Counted from the first letter of the stretch, positions 10,231-21,689 are shown. The stretch is DNA of 64,000 bases from Vreelandella maris (GCF_013371085.1 NZ_JABWCV010000020.1:1-64000); one strand, 5' to 3'. Notes: generated by a model from the sequence alone, not told the origin. Program-made: numbers and translations.

Positions 10231-10580
10231 TGATACGGCTATCCTTCATTCATGAAACGCAAACACCAAGTGTAGAGTAACTGAGATGGCCCGCTCAGCA
10301 CCAGTTAGACACACTCCTGTGATTCTCTGAAATCGGCCGATATCAATTCTCTTGGGTGCTTTGATCAGCGCGGATGAAACATGTTGCAAAACACCTGCAC
10401 TGCCGAACGGCAGCCTATGGAGAAGAGGCACTCTACTTCGCCCAGCTTGGCGTAATCGACCGACAACTCCTACGTTGTTTTAAGGACTGGTTGTAAAACC
10501 GGTTATAAAAACTGTTTATAAGAACCGTTTATAAGAACCGCTTATAAAAACAGGCTGTAAAGACACCGGGAGACGTAACG
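10231..10580 (+). promoter_or_regulatory. BCCT upstream region
   Basis: A 350-bp gap between the divergent XpaC-like gene and the BCCT transporter gene. The first 250 bp show no gene. The last 100 bp hold the 13-bp tandem repeat listed separately. GGGAG ten bases before the BCCT ATG is a likely ribosome binding site. Confidence 0.5.
10484..10561 (+). repeat. 13-bp imperfect tandem repeat, six units, upstream of BCCT gene
   Basis: Six head-to-tail units of consensus accgyttataaga. The central four carry TTATAA at 10503, 10516, 10529 and 10542, exactly 13 bp apart. Degenerate flanking units (TTGTAA at 10491, CTGTAA at 10555) complete the array, which ends 20 bp before the BCCT start codon. It therefore lies in the 5' leader or core promoter. 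It could be an array of operator sites, several overlapping -10-like boxes, or a slipped minisatellite that tunes expression. Confidence 0.8.
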
Positions 10581-12203
10581 ATGGATGCACTTGCGCGAAA
10601 GCTGGGCCTCAAGACGGATCCCACTATTTTTTTCACATCGGCAGGGATCATGATCCTTTTCCTTGTGGCGCTGCTGATTGCGCCTGGCCCTATAGGGGAA
10701 GCCTTCGGCGCGGGGCGGCAATGGATCGTTACTAACCTTGGCTGGTTTTTTATTTTTGGGGTAACAAGCTGGGTGGCGTTTCTGCTGTGGGTGGCAATAA
10801 GCCGTTTCGGGGCAATACGCTTAGGTGGCAATGATGCGAAACCGGCCTATACCAACGCCTCCTGGTTCGCCATGCTGTTCGCTGGCGGTATCGGCACGGT
10901 ACTAATGTTCTGGGGCGTGGCCGAGCCGATTTCCCACTTCGCTACGCCCCCAAGGCCGGATGTCGAGCCTTTTTCTGTGGCCGCCGCCGACGATGCCATG
11001 AGCTTTTCAATCTATCACTTGGGCCTGCATACCTGGGCGATTTTCGCCATGCCGGGGTTGGCATTCGCGTACTTCATCTATCGTTACAACTTACCGATGC
11101 GTTTCAGCTCGGTGTTCTTTCCACTGTTAGGCGAGCGCATTCACGGCCCTATCGGCAAAACCCTGGATATCTTTGCCGTCCTCGGCACCCTGTTTGGCGT
11201 GGCGGTGTCTGTCGGACTGGGCACCCAACAAATTAACGCGGGGTTAACGGAATTATTCGGTGTGCCAGATGCCGTGTTGACGAAAGTGCTGATCATCATC
11301 GTTCTCACCACGGTGGCCGTGGGGTCGATCATCGCGGGCCTGGATTCAGGGGTGAAGCGGCTCTCTAATATCAATATCGGAATGGCCGTTGGCTTGCTGC
11401 TGTTTGTGCTGTTTACCGGCTCAACCGTTTTCCTGTTACGTGCCGTTGTCGAAACCTTTGGCCTGTATATAACCAACCTACTGCCCATGGCGTTTTGGAA
11501 TGACACGCTAGCACGCTACTCCAGCGAAGGCGGCGCCTGGGGGTGGCAAGGCAGCTGGACAGTTTTCTATTGGGCCTGGACCGTTACCTGGTCGCCGTTC
11601 ATAGGCATATTCGTAGCGCGCATTTCCCGCGGCCGGACTATCCGAGAGTTCGTGCTCGGCGTGCTGTTCGCCCCTTCTATCTTTACGCTGATCTGGTTTG
11701 CGATCTTCGGCTGGTCAGCCATGGAGATTGACGGAATTGGCCCCGAGGCGCGGGCAGCTCTAGGTGATCAAGCCGGTATTTTGTCCGCCGCCGTGGCCGA
11801 GAGTATCCCACTCGCCATGTTCGCGTTTTTCGAAAACTTCCCTGCCGCTACCTTTATACAAGGCTTGGCGGTGGTGATCGTCGCCATCTTCTTTGCCACT
11901 TCATCGGACTCCGCCTCTCTGGTCGTCGATATGCTATGTACCGGCAGCGCAGACCCAGGCCCATGGCATCAGCGCGTTTTCTGGGGCGTCTCCGAAGGCA
12001 TGCTGGCCGCCATGCTTATCGTGCTGGCAGGCGATGCCGGGCTGACCGCACTGCAGGAGGTGATCACCGTCGTCGGCCTGCCGATGTTTATTCTGGTGTT
12101 TATCATGATGTTCGCCCTGTATCGCGGCCTCTCCCATGAGGATCTGAGCGAAATTAAGGTAGGCACTCCACCCAAGCAGGAAGAGCTAAAGCCGGAGGAT
12201 TAG
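10581..12203 (+). CDS. BCCT family transporter (betaine/choline/carnitine type)
   Basis: A sodium- or proton-coupled secondary transporter of 540 residues for trimethylammonium-type or related compounds, with twelve predicted membrane helices. Family signatures are visible: FAGGIGTVLMFWGVAEP (about residues 100-116) and the tryptophan-rich substrate block WAWTVTWSPFIGIFVARISRGR near residue 335. In a halophile such carriers import compatible solutes or catabolic substrates. The C-terminal tail is short, without the long osmosensing extension of BetP. The substrate cannot be decided from sequence; a GGIGT motif in place of the GMGIG seen in betaine carriers hints at a non-classical substrate. 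A decayed copy of its 3' end lies at 38142-38329. Confidence 0.9.
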   Translation: MDALARKLGLKTDPTIFFTSAGIMILFLVALLIAPGPIGEAFGAGRQWIVTNLGWFFIFGVTSWVAFLLWVAISRFGAIRLGGNDAKPAYTNASWFAMLFAGGIGTVLMFWGVAEPISHFATPPRPDVEPFSVAAADDAMSFSIYHLGLHTWAIFAMPGLAFAYFIYRYNLPMRFSSVFFPLLGERIHGPIGKTLDIFAVLGTLFGVAVSVGLGTQQINAGLTELFGVPDAVLTKVLIIIVLTTVAVGSIIAGLDSGVKRLSNINIGMAVGLLLFVLFTGSTVFLLRAVVETFGLYITNLLPMAFWNDTLARYSSEGGAWGWQGSWTVFYWAWTVTWSPFIGIFVARISRGRTIREFVLGVLFAPSIFTLIWFAIFGWSAMEIDGIGPEARAALGDQAGILSAAVAESIPLAMFAFFENFPAATFIQGLAVVIVAIFFATSSDSASLVVDMLCTGSADPGPWHQRVFWGVSEGMLAAMLIVLAGDAGLTALQEVITVVGLPMFILVFIMMFALYRGLSHEDLSEIKVGTPPKQEELKPED

Positions 12204-12224
12204 GTGGTATAAATTAGGGGCTCT

Positions 12225-13271
12225 GAACCTGACACTCGATGCCGCCGTACCGCATGAGCCGGAGCAACGGCTAGAAGCACCCTCAAACTGCTCTCGATAA
12301 TTCTTTTAATTCTTTACGATAATGAAGGGGAATGTCGCTTTGCTCATATATACATGTCTGGATAAACATGACCAAATAAATAAACGGCCTTATTGACAGG
12401 CGTGACTATACTGTGAATTAAGACTGGAGAAATATCCTAATGCGGCCAGTGTGAGGCATATGGCTAATCCCCAGCCAGGTTGTATTCCTCACTATCCCGT
12501 TCGGCGGTACCTTCTGCGCACCGCCGAACCCACTGAATGGTGGTCGTCATGAGCCAGCTTACGTCAACCGCAATCAAGGAGTTCAAGACCGGTTTCGCAG
12601 GAAGTGTTCTTCTTCCTGACCACCCTCAATATGACGAAGTGCGCCAGATATGGAACGCCATGATTGATCGCAGGCCTTCCATGGTAGCTCGCTGCACGTC
12701 ACCTGCCGATGTCGTTCACGCCCTGAACTTCGTACGCCAGCACAACGTGCCTTTCTCCCTTCGTGGTGGTGGGCACAACATTGCTGGCAATGCGGTCTGC
12801 GATGAGGGCGTGATGATCGACCTCTCACCGATGAAGAAAGTAGACATCGATCAACAACATCATCAAGGCCATGTTGAGCCTGGGTGTACCCTCGCTGAAT
12901 TCGACACTGCTGCCCAAGCATACGGGCTCGCCACACCGCTGGGCATCAACTCCACCACCGGGGTTGCCGGCCTGACCCTGGGGGGCGGCTTCGGTTGGCT
13001 CAGCCGAAAATACGGCCTGACCGTCGACAACCTACTCAGCATGGACATTGTCACGGCAGATGGTCAACAGCTGCACGCCAGCGAATCGGAAAATGCCGAC
13101 CTTTTCTGGGGGCTGCGTGGCGGGGGCGGGAACTTTGGTATCGTGACCCGCTTCACGTTTCAGCTACATCCCGTAGGCCCGAACGTGCTGTGCGGTCTTA
13201 TCGTTTTTCCCTTCGAACAGGCAAAATCGGTCATCACCCAGTTCGCCCGCTTTACCGAAACCATGCCCGAC
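12225..13271 (+). repeat. segmental duplication, copy A (regulator 3' end plus FAD-oxidase 5' half)
   Basis: About 1 kb that is near-identical in long stretches to 56784-57793 plus 58629-58662. It begins with about 110 bp derived from the 3' end of an XRE-cupin regulator gene (compare gatgccgccgtaccgcatg here and at 56797), now non-coding in this copy. It continues through the shared intergenic leader (tattgacaggcgtgactata here, one base different in copy B) into the FAD-linked oxidase gene. The remnant regulator end shows that this locus derives from an arrangement like that at 56-58 kb. Confidence 0.85.
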
Positions 13272-13934
13272 GAACTCAACGTGTGGATGGTCACTCGCAA
13301 GGCACCTCCCTTGCCCTTCCTGCCCGAGGAAGTGCATGGCAAAGAGATCGTGGCATGCGCCCTGTGCTACGCAGGCGACCCCGCTGAAGGCGAGAAACTT
13401 ATCGAGCCGCTAAGAGGGTTCGGCACCGCATATGGCGAGCATATCGGTGTGCAACCTTACACAGAGTGGCAGCAGGCCTTCGACCCGCTGTTGACGCCAG
13501 GAGCCCGGAACTATTGGAAATCCCATAACTTCTTGACGCTTGATGAAGGGGTAATCGATACCATCATCGACTATGCCAGTACGCTACCGTCTCCGCAGTG
13601 CGAGATATTCATCGCCACGCTAGGTGGGCAGGCGAGCCGCGTAGACCCGCAAGCAATGGCCTATTCGAGCCGGGATGCCAATTATGTGCTGAACGTACAT
13701 GCGCGCTGGGAAACAGCGGCGGATGACGCCCGTTGCATTACCTGGGCGCGGGACTTCTTTGCTCGCTCACAGCCCTTTGCCAGTGGCGGCGCCTACGTCA
13801 ACTTCCTGACCGAGGACGAGACCGACCGCATTGCCTTCGCCTATGGCGCAAGCTATGAGCGACTGGTGGCAATTAAGAAGCAGTACGACCCGGAAAATCT
13901 CTTTCGTATCAACCAGAATATCAGACCCGCTTGA
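12549..13934 (+). CDS. FAD-binding oxidoreductase with BBE domain (intact copy)
   Basis: A flavin-linked oxidase of about 461 residues in the p-cresol methylhydroxylase/berberine-bridge-enzyme superfamily. The FAD-binding domain contains RGGGHNIAGNAV, where the His is the usual covalent flavin attachment residue. GVAGLTLGGGFGWLSRKYGL follows, and the C-terminal BBE motif is YDPENLFRINQNIRP. Related enzymes oxidise alcohols, sugars or amines (for example 6-hydroxynicotine oxidase); the substrate here is unknown. An in-frame ATG twelve bases upstream (12537) is possible; 12549 is preferred because GGTGG precedes it. It lies behind the BCCT gene, which may supply a substrate. A broken paralogue lies at 57064-58670. 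Confidence 0.85.
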   Translation: MSQLTSTAIKEFKTGFAGSVLLPDHPQYDEVRQIWNAMIDRRPSMVARCTSPADVVHALNFVRQHNVPFSLRGGGHNIAGNAVCDEGVMIDLSPMKKVDIDQQHHQGHVEPGCTLAEFDTAAQAYGLATPLGINSTTGVAGLTLGGGFGWLSRKYGLTVDNLLSMDIVTADGQQLHASESENADLFWGLRGGGGNFGIVTRFTFQLHPVGPNVLCGLIVFPFEQAKSVITQFARFTETMPDELNVWMVTRKAPPLPFLPEEVHGKEIVACALCYAGDPAEGEKLIEPLRGFGTAYGEHIGVQPYTEWQQAFDPLLTPGARNYWKSHNFLTLDEGVIDTIIDYASTLPSPQCEIFIATLGGQASRVDPQAMAYSSRDANYVLNVHARWETAADDARCITWARDFFARSQPFASGGAYVNFLTEDETDRIAFAYGASYERLVAIKKQYDPENLFRINQNIRPA

Positions 13935-16024
<2,090 letters not shown>

Positions 16025-16065
16025 TCGTCTTTATTTTATAAATCGCTTATACTGTAAAAAGTATG

Positions 16066-16099
16066 CAGTCCTTCCTTTATTGGGGAAGGGCTGTTTTTT
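16066..16099 (+). terminator. rho-independent terminator of gdhA
   Basis: A 10-bp stem CAGTCCTTCC / GGAAGGGCTG (one G-T pair) with an eight-base loop, followed directly by TTTTTT. It lies 40 bp after the gdhA stop and before the rnk ribosome binding site. Confidence 0.9.
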
Positions 16100-16134
16100 A
16101 TTGGTTTAAACTTATTGCTTTAAGGAGAGTCATC

Positions 16135-16548
16135 ATGGAACCACGTCCTGCTATTATTATTAATCGTCTTGATGCCGAACGCCTACAGCGCTTGATCGAC
16201 AATGCATCCGATAAAGATATGGCCGTAGCTCAGCTACTTGAGGAAGAGTTATCACGAGGTGAGGTCTGCGACCCCGAAGATATACCGGATGACGTGGTCA
16301 GCATGAATAGCCAGGTTCGCTTCACCGACCTCACTCGTGGGCTTAAGATGATTCGAACCCTGGTTTATCCGCACTCCCTGGAAAGCGTATCGGACGGCAT
16401 TTCGGTGATGGCGCCCATTGGCGCGGCTTTGATCGGCCTCAAGGTGGGCGACATCATCGAATGGCCATTACCCAACAATACCGAAACACGGCTCCGTATC
16501 GATGCCATTTATTGGCAGCCCGAACGCGAAAAGCAGTTCCACCGATAA
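16135..16548 (+). CDS. rnk: Rnk-type regulator of nucleoside diphosphate kinase (GreA/GreB C-terminal fold)
   Basis: A protein of 137 residues matching Rnk end to end: PAIIINRLDAERLQRLID, DPEDIPDDVVSMNSQVRF, RTLVYPHSLE and SVMAPIGAALIGLKVGDIIEWPLP. Rnk binds RNA polymerase through a Gre-like C-terminal domain after a short N-terminal coiled coil and influences nucleoside diphosphate kinase levels. The ATG at 16135 is chosen because AAGGAGAG lies six bases upstream; the longer reading from 16063 runs through the gdhA terminator. It stands alone between a terminator and a convergent MFS gene. Confidence 0.93.
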   Translation: MEPRPAIIINRLDAERLQRLIDNASDKDMAVAQLLEEELSRGEVCDPEDIPDDVVSMNSQVRFTDLTRGLKMIRTLVYPHSLESVSDGISVMAPIGAALIGLKVGDIIEWPLPNNTETRLRIDAIYWQPEREKQFHR

Positions 16549-16847
16549 GTCGCGCTAGAGAGTCCGCTAGTACCGGATAGAGAGAACTTCGCGGTGTTAG
16601 TGAAAAACTTATAAAGTATGGAAAATTGAAATTGATGACATCACTAATGCGTGATGCCAATGGGTGATAGAAAAAGAAAGTGCGTTTACTTGAACATAAA
16701 AATATTAATAAAAATTAAATAAGCATGGTGAATCGTTGATTAACGGTCCTCAACCATTATCTGTTCAGCACCAAGGCCGTGTTGTCCGGCACGCTATCTG
16801 CGTGATAACTCGCTACGCGCTTTGTCACACGGCCCTCAACGCAACGA
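16549..16847. other. convergent intergenic region
   Basis: 299 bp between convergent rnk and the MFS gene. No gene, clear terminator or repeat was recognised. The first half is AT-rich. Confidence 0.4.
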
Positions 16848-18128
16848 TTAGGCGGTGTCGGTTGCTTCTGTGCCAGGCTCAATGGGTTCGCCATCTTCAT
16901 CCAGCAATTGGTGGTCATAGGCGGCCTGAAGGCCGGTATCCTCCACCGGTAGCGGCTCTTCCTCCTCGGCCCAGTAGTCAATGTGGCCTGGATAGAGTGG
17001 CGATAAAAACGCCACCAGGATGCCGATCACGGCGAAGATCGCAAAGGCGTCCGCATAGCCCAATCCATCGACCAGCACACCGACCACCGGAGAACCCACT
17101 GCCTGCCCAAGCGCACAGGCCATAAAGGGCAGCACCGGCCCCATCGACAGCCTCCCTGGCAGTAACCGGATTCCTGTCATCAAGTACAGTCCCGTTAAGC
17201 TCATATAGGCAAGCCCGAAGACCATGGCGGAAAACATCGCCAGCGCTAGCTGGCTTGGGCTAGCGGCCAGTAACACCAGGCTTGAAGAGAGCATCATCAA
17301 CATCAATGCCTGGGTGATGGGTGGGTTATTGCGATCGGCGAGATCACTCACTACGGCACCACCGAGCCCGGCGATACCGACCGCAAACCATAGCCAGCCG
17401 GTGTGACCAGGGGGCAGCGCGCCAAGGGTAACCACCAGATCAGGCGCGAAAAGCCAGTAAGGAGAAGAAACAAACCCCATGGCGAAGGCGAACAACGAGA
17501 GCCGGGTGAGCCGCGACCATTGCAACCGGGTGATTGGCGGCGGTGGTGCCGCGTTGGCTGGCGTTACTCTTGAAACCGACGGGATAAAGCACCATGCCGC
17601 CACCACTCCCATGCCGGTCAGAACGGCAAAGAGCGCATAGGTCAGGCGCCATGCATCAGACAGGAAAACGACCGTCGGTACCGCCACGATAATTCCGACG
17701 CTGGTACCTGCGTTCATGATCGAACTGACTCGCCCGTGCATCGTCCGGCTCACCAGTGCCTGCATAGCGGCGGTCAGCGCGGGCATCATCAAGCCGGTGC
17801 AGATCCCGCAGACAAACACCCCCACCCCGAGCGAGAGTGCGTCGGAGGCCTGACTAATCAGCCCCAGGCCAGCAACCCCGAATCCACTCGAGAGCACTGC
17901 CAGGTTACGCGCGCCGAGACGATGCGCGGCAAGCGGCGCAACCAGTGTAGCGAGCACGAAACTGATAAACGGCAGCGCCCCGATGACCCCGATAAGGTAG
18001 GGCGTGAGCGCCAGCTCGGCGCTGATGGAAGGCACAAACAGGCCAAATGCAAAGCGCGCCAGCCCATAACTAATGGCGACCAAGGCGGCACCGAAGATGG
18101 CAAACCCCATGTTCGACAAGGTTTTCAT
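16848..18128 (-). CDS. MFS transporter (YbfB/YjiJ-like)
   Basis: A major facilitator of 426 residues with about twelve hydrophobic helices. It opens with MGFAIFGAALVAISYGLARFAFGLF, a style typical of the YbfB/YjiJ group, and has the usual arginine-containing loop (HRLGARNLAVLSSG) between helices 2 and 3. The C-terminal 45 residues are hydrophilic and acidic (YWAEEEEPLPVEDTG). The substrate is unknown; drug or metabolite export is the usual guess for the group. GGAGG seven bases before the ATG supports the start. It is divergent from the PAS-GGDEF gene and apparently monocistronic. Confidence 0.82.
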   Translation of the reverse strand: MKTLSNMGFAIFGAALVAISYGLARFAFGLFVPSISAELALTPYLIGVIGALPFISFVLATLVAPLAAHRLGARNLAVLSSGFGVAGLGLISQASDALSLGVGVFVCGICTGLMMPALTAAMQALVSRTMHGRVSSIMNAGTSVGIIVAVPTVVFLSDAWRLTYALFAVLTGMGVVAAWCFIPSVSRVTPANAAPPPPITRLQWSRLTRLSLFAFAMGFVSSPYWLFAPDLVVTLGALPPGHTGWLWFAVGIAGLGGAVVSDLADRNNPPITQALMLMMLSSSLVLLAASPSQLALAMFSAMVFGLAYMSLTGLYLMTGIRLLPGRLSMGPVLPFMACALGQAVGSPVVGVLVDGLGYADAFAIFAVIGILVAFLSPLYPGHIDYWAEEEEPLPVEDTGLQAAYDHQLLDEDGEPIEPGTEATDTA

Positions 18129-18340
18129 ACTGAGACCTCCACGGCCGCGCGCTGGATAAATAAAAATCCGCCTAGCTCATTGTCGTAGCAACCGCCGTGA
18201 TGAGCAATGCAGGTGGGCGGTCATTTACCGAAGTAGTTTTTAAGTAGTAGTTTTTAAGTAGTCGTTTTCGAGATAATGGCTATCGCCCCCTTTCACGATT
18301 GTTTTATAGTCGAGGAACGCTAACCGGATTATCCCAGTCT

Positions 18341-19195
18341 ATGGCCATTGACCTGCAAGCGCTCTACCCCAAACTGATTCACCTGATGCTGGACACTGTC
18401 TTCGTGGTGGATAAAGACAACCAGATCATCTTTGTGAGTGACGCCTGTAATTCATTGCTCGGTTACCTTCCACACGAGTTGATGGGCACCCTGATCACCC
18501 ACTACATGCACCCCGACGATCTAGCGGCCACACGGGACTCCATTGTGCGAGTGATGAACGGAAAGCCCCACGTCGATTTCCGCAACCGCTATATCCGTAA
18601 AGATGGCGCTACCGTCCACATCCTGTGGTCTGCCCGCTGGTACGAGGAAGAGGGCGTGCGAGTTGGTGTCGCGCGAAACGTCACGGCCCTTATGCAGGCC
18701 GAAGAGGAGTTACGCTACCTCGCCCATCATGATTCCCTGACCAAACTAACCAACCGAGCGCTCTTCTATGACCGCCTTGCCTTGGGTCTGAGTACGGCCC
18801 ACCGCTACCAGAGCAACCTGGCGCTGCTGTTTCTGGATCTTAATGACTTCAAAGGCATCAATGACGTTTATGGACATGCGGTGGGTGACCGTGTGCTCTG
18901 CACAGTTGCCAGACGGCTGGAAGGCTGTGTGCGCGAGACGGATACCGTGGCCCGCATGGGCGGTGATGAGTTCACGGTGTTGTTAACGGACATCAAGTCG
19001 GCGCACGCTGTCACAGAAAAGGTAGAGCAGATCCTCACCGTTATGAACGCGCCGCTAGGCGCTGAATTCGGCGACGTCAGAATGCCATCCTGCAGCATCG
19101 GCGTAGCCTGCTACCCCACCGACGGCGAAGACGCCGACACCCTACTGAGCCATGCAGATAGCCATATGTATCAGGTGAAAAGACGCGGGCGCTAA
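18341..19195 (+). CDS. PAS-GGDEF protein, probable diguanylate cyclase
   Basis: A cytoplasmic protein of 284 residues with an N-terminal PAS domain (about residues 10-125, with a PAC tail DGATVHILWSARWYEEEGVRVG) and a GGDEF domain (about 125-284). The catalytic loop MGGDEF is intact and LAHHDSLTKLTNRALFYDRL is the classic domain start. It should make cyclic di-GMP from two GTP when the PAS domain is stimulated. An RxxD inhibitory site is not evident at the usual position. No transmembrane segment is present. The ATG at 18341 is preferred over a TTG at 18299. Its product would be a plausible ligand for the PilZ protein at 32685-34265, but no linkage is shown. Confidence 0.88.
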   Translation: MAIDLQALYPKLIHLMLDTVFVVDKDNQIIFVSDACNSLLGYLPHELMGTLITHYMHPDDLAATRDSIVRVMNGKPHVDFRNRYIRKDGATVHILWSARWYEEEGVRVGVARNVTALMQAEEELRYLAHHDSLTKLTNRALFYDRLALGLSTAHRYQSNLALLFLDLNDFKGINDVYGHAVGDRVLCTVARRLEGCVRETDTVARMGGDEFTVLLTDIKSAHAVTEKVEQILTVMNAPLGAEFGDVRMPSCSIGVACYPTDGEDADTLLSHADSHMYQVKRRGR

Positions 19196-19248
19196 TGGAC
19201 AAGGATATAGCGCGCTTGGGGATTGATTTATCCTTTATGCTGGAAAGT

Positions 19249-20292
19249 TTAATCATCGTTAACCCCCTGATAACGATTAAACTCACGTTGCCAGCGAGCC
19301 ATGAAAGCATCGCGGCGCTGAGGGTCGACAAAGGCAAGCACCGACGCGTTAAGCGGGATGGGATAGAGGCGGTCGCCGACTTGGTCGCGAAGGCGTTGAG
19401 CAGTGTAGGGCCCAACAATATCCGACCGCACACTGAAAAGCGGGGTTTGAGCCGCCAGCACACGCTGACCATCGCGGCTGAGCAGGAAGTTCATAAAAGC
19501 TTGCGCAGCACGGGGGTGCGGCGCATCACGGTGGATAAAGCCGGTTCGCATCACGACTAAGGCATAGTCCTGAGGCACCTGCACGATCACCTCGGGATGC
19601 TCCTGGGCCCACACCATGGCATAGGAACCAAGCAGATTATAACCCAGCCAATAGCGCCCCTCTGAAAGCCCTTCCAGCATCGCGCGCGTATTGGATTCGA
19701 GATGGGCATCGGCATCACCTAATGCGGTGACCAGATCCCAGAACCTGTCTGTATAGCGCGCATCTTGTTGAAATAGCGTGTAGCCGATGCCGCTCTTTGA
19801 GGGCGAGTAGGTGGTTACCTTGCCTTGTAAAGTGTCACGTTGGGTACTCAGCAACTTGTGCAGATCCGCATGGGTTTGCGGCGGCAACATATGGCGGGCT
19901 AAATCAAGCCGATAAGCCATGACAATCGGCTCGAAGGTAAACCCAAACACCTCGTTACGCCATTTTGCCCATTCGGGCCATTCATTGGCCAGTTCAGAAT
20001 CCAGCCGTTGGGCATATCCCTCATTGACGCGGTTCATTTGCCAGGGCATGGCGGAACTAATCACTACGTCGGGGGGCGGGTCAGCCACCGCGGTCAAGGC
20101 GTTCACCTCCAGTGTGCTACGGTCCCGGTAGCTCAGTTCAATACCCGGATGGGCCTGCTCGAAAGCTGCTAACAGGGGCGCGACCACCTGCCGGTCCAAG
20201 GCGGCTTCTACCACCAAGGGCGTCGCCGCTAGACTCTGCGAAGACGAAAACAAGCACAACACCAGCGCATTTGTTAGCCATAAGCGTTGCAT
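19249..20292 (-). CDS. periplasmic solute-binding protein coupled to the TctDE-like sensor system
   Basis: A protein of 347 residues with a Sec signal peptide (cleavage after SLAA) and a type-2 periplasmic binding protein fold resembling iron or polyamine ABC receptors (TPLVVEAALDRQVVAPLLAAFEQ, DVVISSAMPWQMNRVNEGYAQ, YSPSKSGIGYTLFQQDARY). No ABC permease or ATPase lies nearby. Instead its start overlaps the stop of the histidine kinase gene (TGATG) and it is the last gene of a tctD-tctE-SBP operon. The probable role is ligand capture for the sensor kinase rather than transport; that role is inference from context. Confidence 0.78.
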   Translation of the reverse strand: MQRLWLTNALVLCLFSSSQSLAATPLVVEAALDRQVVAPLLAAFEQAHPGIELSYRDRSTLEVNALTAVADPPPDVVISSAMPWQMNRVNEGYAQRLDSELANEWPEWAKWRNEVFGFTFEPIVMAYRLDLARHMLPPQTHADLHKLLSTQRDTLQGKVTTYSPSKSGIGYTLFQQDARYTDRFWDLVTALGDADAHLESNTRAMLEGLSEGRYWLGYNLLGSYAMVWAQEHPEVIVQVPQDYALVVMRTGFIHRDAPHPRAAQAFMNFLLSRDGQRVLAAQTPLFSVRSDIVGPYTAQRLRDQVGDRLYPIPLNASVLAFVDPQRRDAFMARWQREFNRYQGVNDD

Positions 20293-21689
20293 CAGCTTTC
20301 CTCCCCCGCCGCCTGAAAATGCACTTCGATGCGAAGCCCATGTGGCGGACGTTCTTTGACCTGAAGCTTAGCCGCGTGGCGTTGCGCAATGGTAGCTACG
20401 ATGGCCAGACCCAGGCCTGAGCCGTGGGTATCCTGACGCCCTCCGCGTTCGAAGGGTTGAAACAACCGGGGGTGTATCTCTGGGTCGACCCCAGGCCCGT
20501 TATCCTCGATATAAAGCATGATGTGATTGCCGATAGCGTTTAGTCCCAGCGTGATTTCACTACCCGGAGGGGTATAGCGCAGTGCGTTGTCGATCAGGTT
20601 GCCCAATAGCTCGCGCAGCGCCCACGCTTGCCCCTGTATGAGCATAGGCTCGGCGGGCAGTTCGGCCAGCCCCAGGTCATGCTGCATGGCCACCTCGCGC
20701 TGGGCCCATTCGAGCACGCTGTCATGCAGCGCCTTTCTTAGATCAAGCGGCAGACTTTCGTCGGCCTCTTCCACATGGCGAAGCCGCGCAAGGCTGAGTA
20801 GTTGACCGGCCAAGCGACTGGTGCGCTTTGCGCCATCATGCACGTCGGAAAGGGCACGATACCATTCATCGGGGTCGCGGCTTTGCAGCGCTAACTCGCT
20901 GGTGCTTTGCAGGCCGGCAAGCGGGGTTTTGAGCTGATGGCTAGCATCGGCCGTAAAGCGCAGCAGGTTATCGCGGCTCTCGCGCTGTCGGGTAAACAGG
21001 GTATCCAGCGCCTCGACCATTTCGCGCAACTCTTCCGGCACCCTGGCATTGAGTGGCCGCATATCATCAGCTTGGCGTTTCCTTAATCGATGGCGCAGCT
21101 GGCGCATCGGTTTCAGTGCCACCCGCATCGCCAGCAGCATCAGGATGCCCGCTAGTAGTACCATGGCAAAAAAACGAATGATTGCGCGTTCAAATAGTTC
21201 ACTGGCCAATACCTGTCGCCCACTAATCGTATGGCCCACCCAGATTTGCACTGGGTTTTGAATGTCCCATCCCGCCGAGTCGTATTCGCGGCCATGCAGC
21301 CGCCAGCGGGTGCCCGCCTGCGTCAGGTCAAGCCAGGTTGGCGCAATGGCCGCTGCTGTCCGACCAGCTGAGGGAATGGAAATAGCAAGATTGGCTGAAA
21401 TGCGCCGTCCATTATGGTCGAGCACGGCGTAGAAGACCCGCTCCTGATGCGAAGTGGCTAGAATCTGTAGGGCGGCGGGAGGAATCCTGACGACGGGGGC
21501 GCTACCTTCCCATTGCACCGAATCGGCAGTCGTCAGCGCAGCCGCTTCCAGTTGGCTATCAAAAGCACGCTCGGCCGCGCGCTGAGTAGAATAATAAGCT
21601 TCCATCAGCAGCAACGTACCCAGTCCAGACACCATGACCAGCAGCCAGACAGCCAAGCGCGCCTTTAACGTGCCGATTACTTGGGTCAA
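20292..21689 (-). CDS. tctE: TctE-like sensor histidine kinase
   Basis: An inner-membrane sensor kinase of about 465 residues. It has two transmembrane helices (about 12-32 and 170-190 in this numbering) flanking a periplasmic TctE-type sensor domain. A short linker, the HisKA phospho-acceptor box FTADASHQLKTPLAGLQ and a HATPase_c domain follow (NLIDNALRYTP, EDNGPGVD, GSGLGLAI). TctE proteins respond to tricarboxylates such as citrate and control TTT transporters. The start is chosen at the TTG at 21689, which overlaps the response-regulator stop (TTGA) and is preceded by GAGGAAG. A GTG at 21740 would give a 51-base overlap. It is divergent from tctCBA, its likely target. Confidence 0.87.
   Translation of the reverse strand: MTQVIGTLKARLAVWLLVMVSGLGTLLLMEAYYSTQRAAERAFDSQLEAAALTTADSVQWEGSAPVVRIPPAALQILATSHQERVFYAVLDHNGRRISANLAISIPSAGRTAAAIAPTWLDLTQAGTRWRLHGREYDSAGWDIQNPVQIWVGHTISGRQVLASELFERAIIRFFAMVLLAGILMLLAMRVALKPMRQLRHRLRKRQADDMRPLNARVPEELREMVEALDTLFTRQRESRDNLLRFTADASHQLKTPLAGLQSTSELALQSRDPDEWYRALSDVHDGAKRTSRLAGQLLSLARLRHVEEADESLPLDLRKALHDSVLEWAQREVAMQHDLGLAELPAEPMLIQGQAWALRELLGNLIDNALRYTPPGSEITLGLNAIGNHIMLYIEDNGPGVDPEIHPRLFQPFERGGRQDTHGSGLGLAIVATIAQRHAAKLQVKERPPHGLRIEVHFQAAGEES

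Noticed and set aside
10484..10561. Replication-origin iterons
   Set aside because: No rep or dnaA gene is nearby, the array is short and imperfect, and it lies within 20 bp of a transporter start codon.
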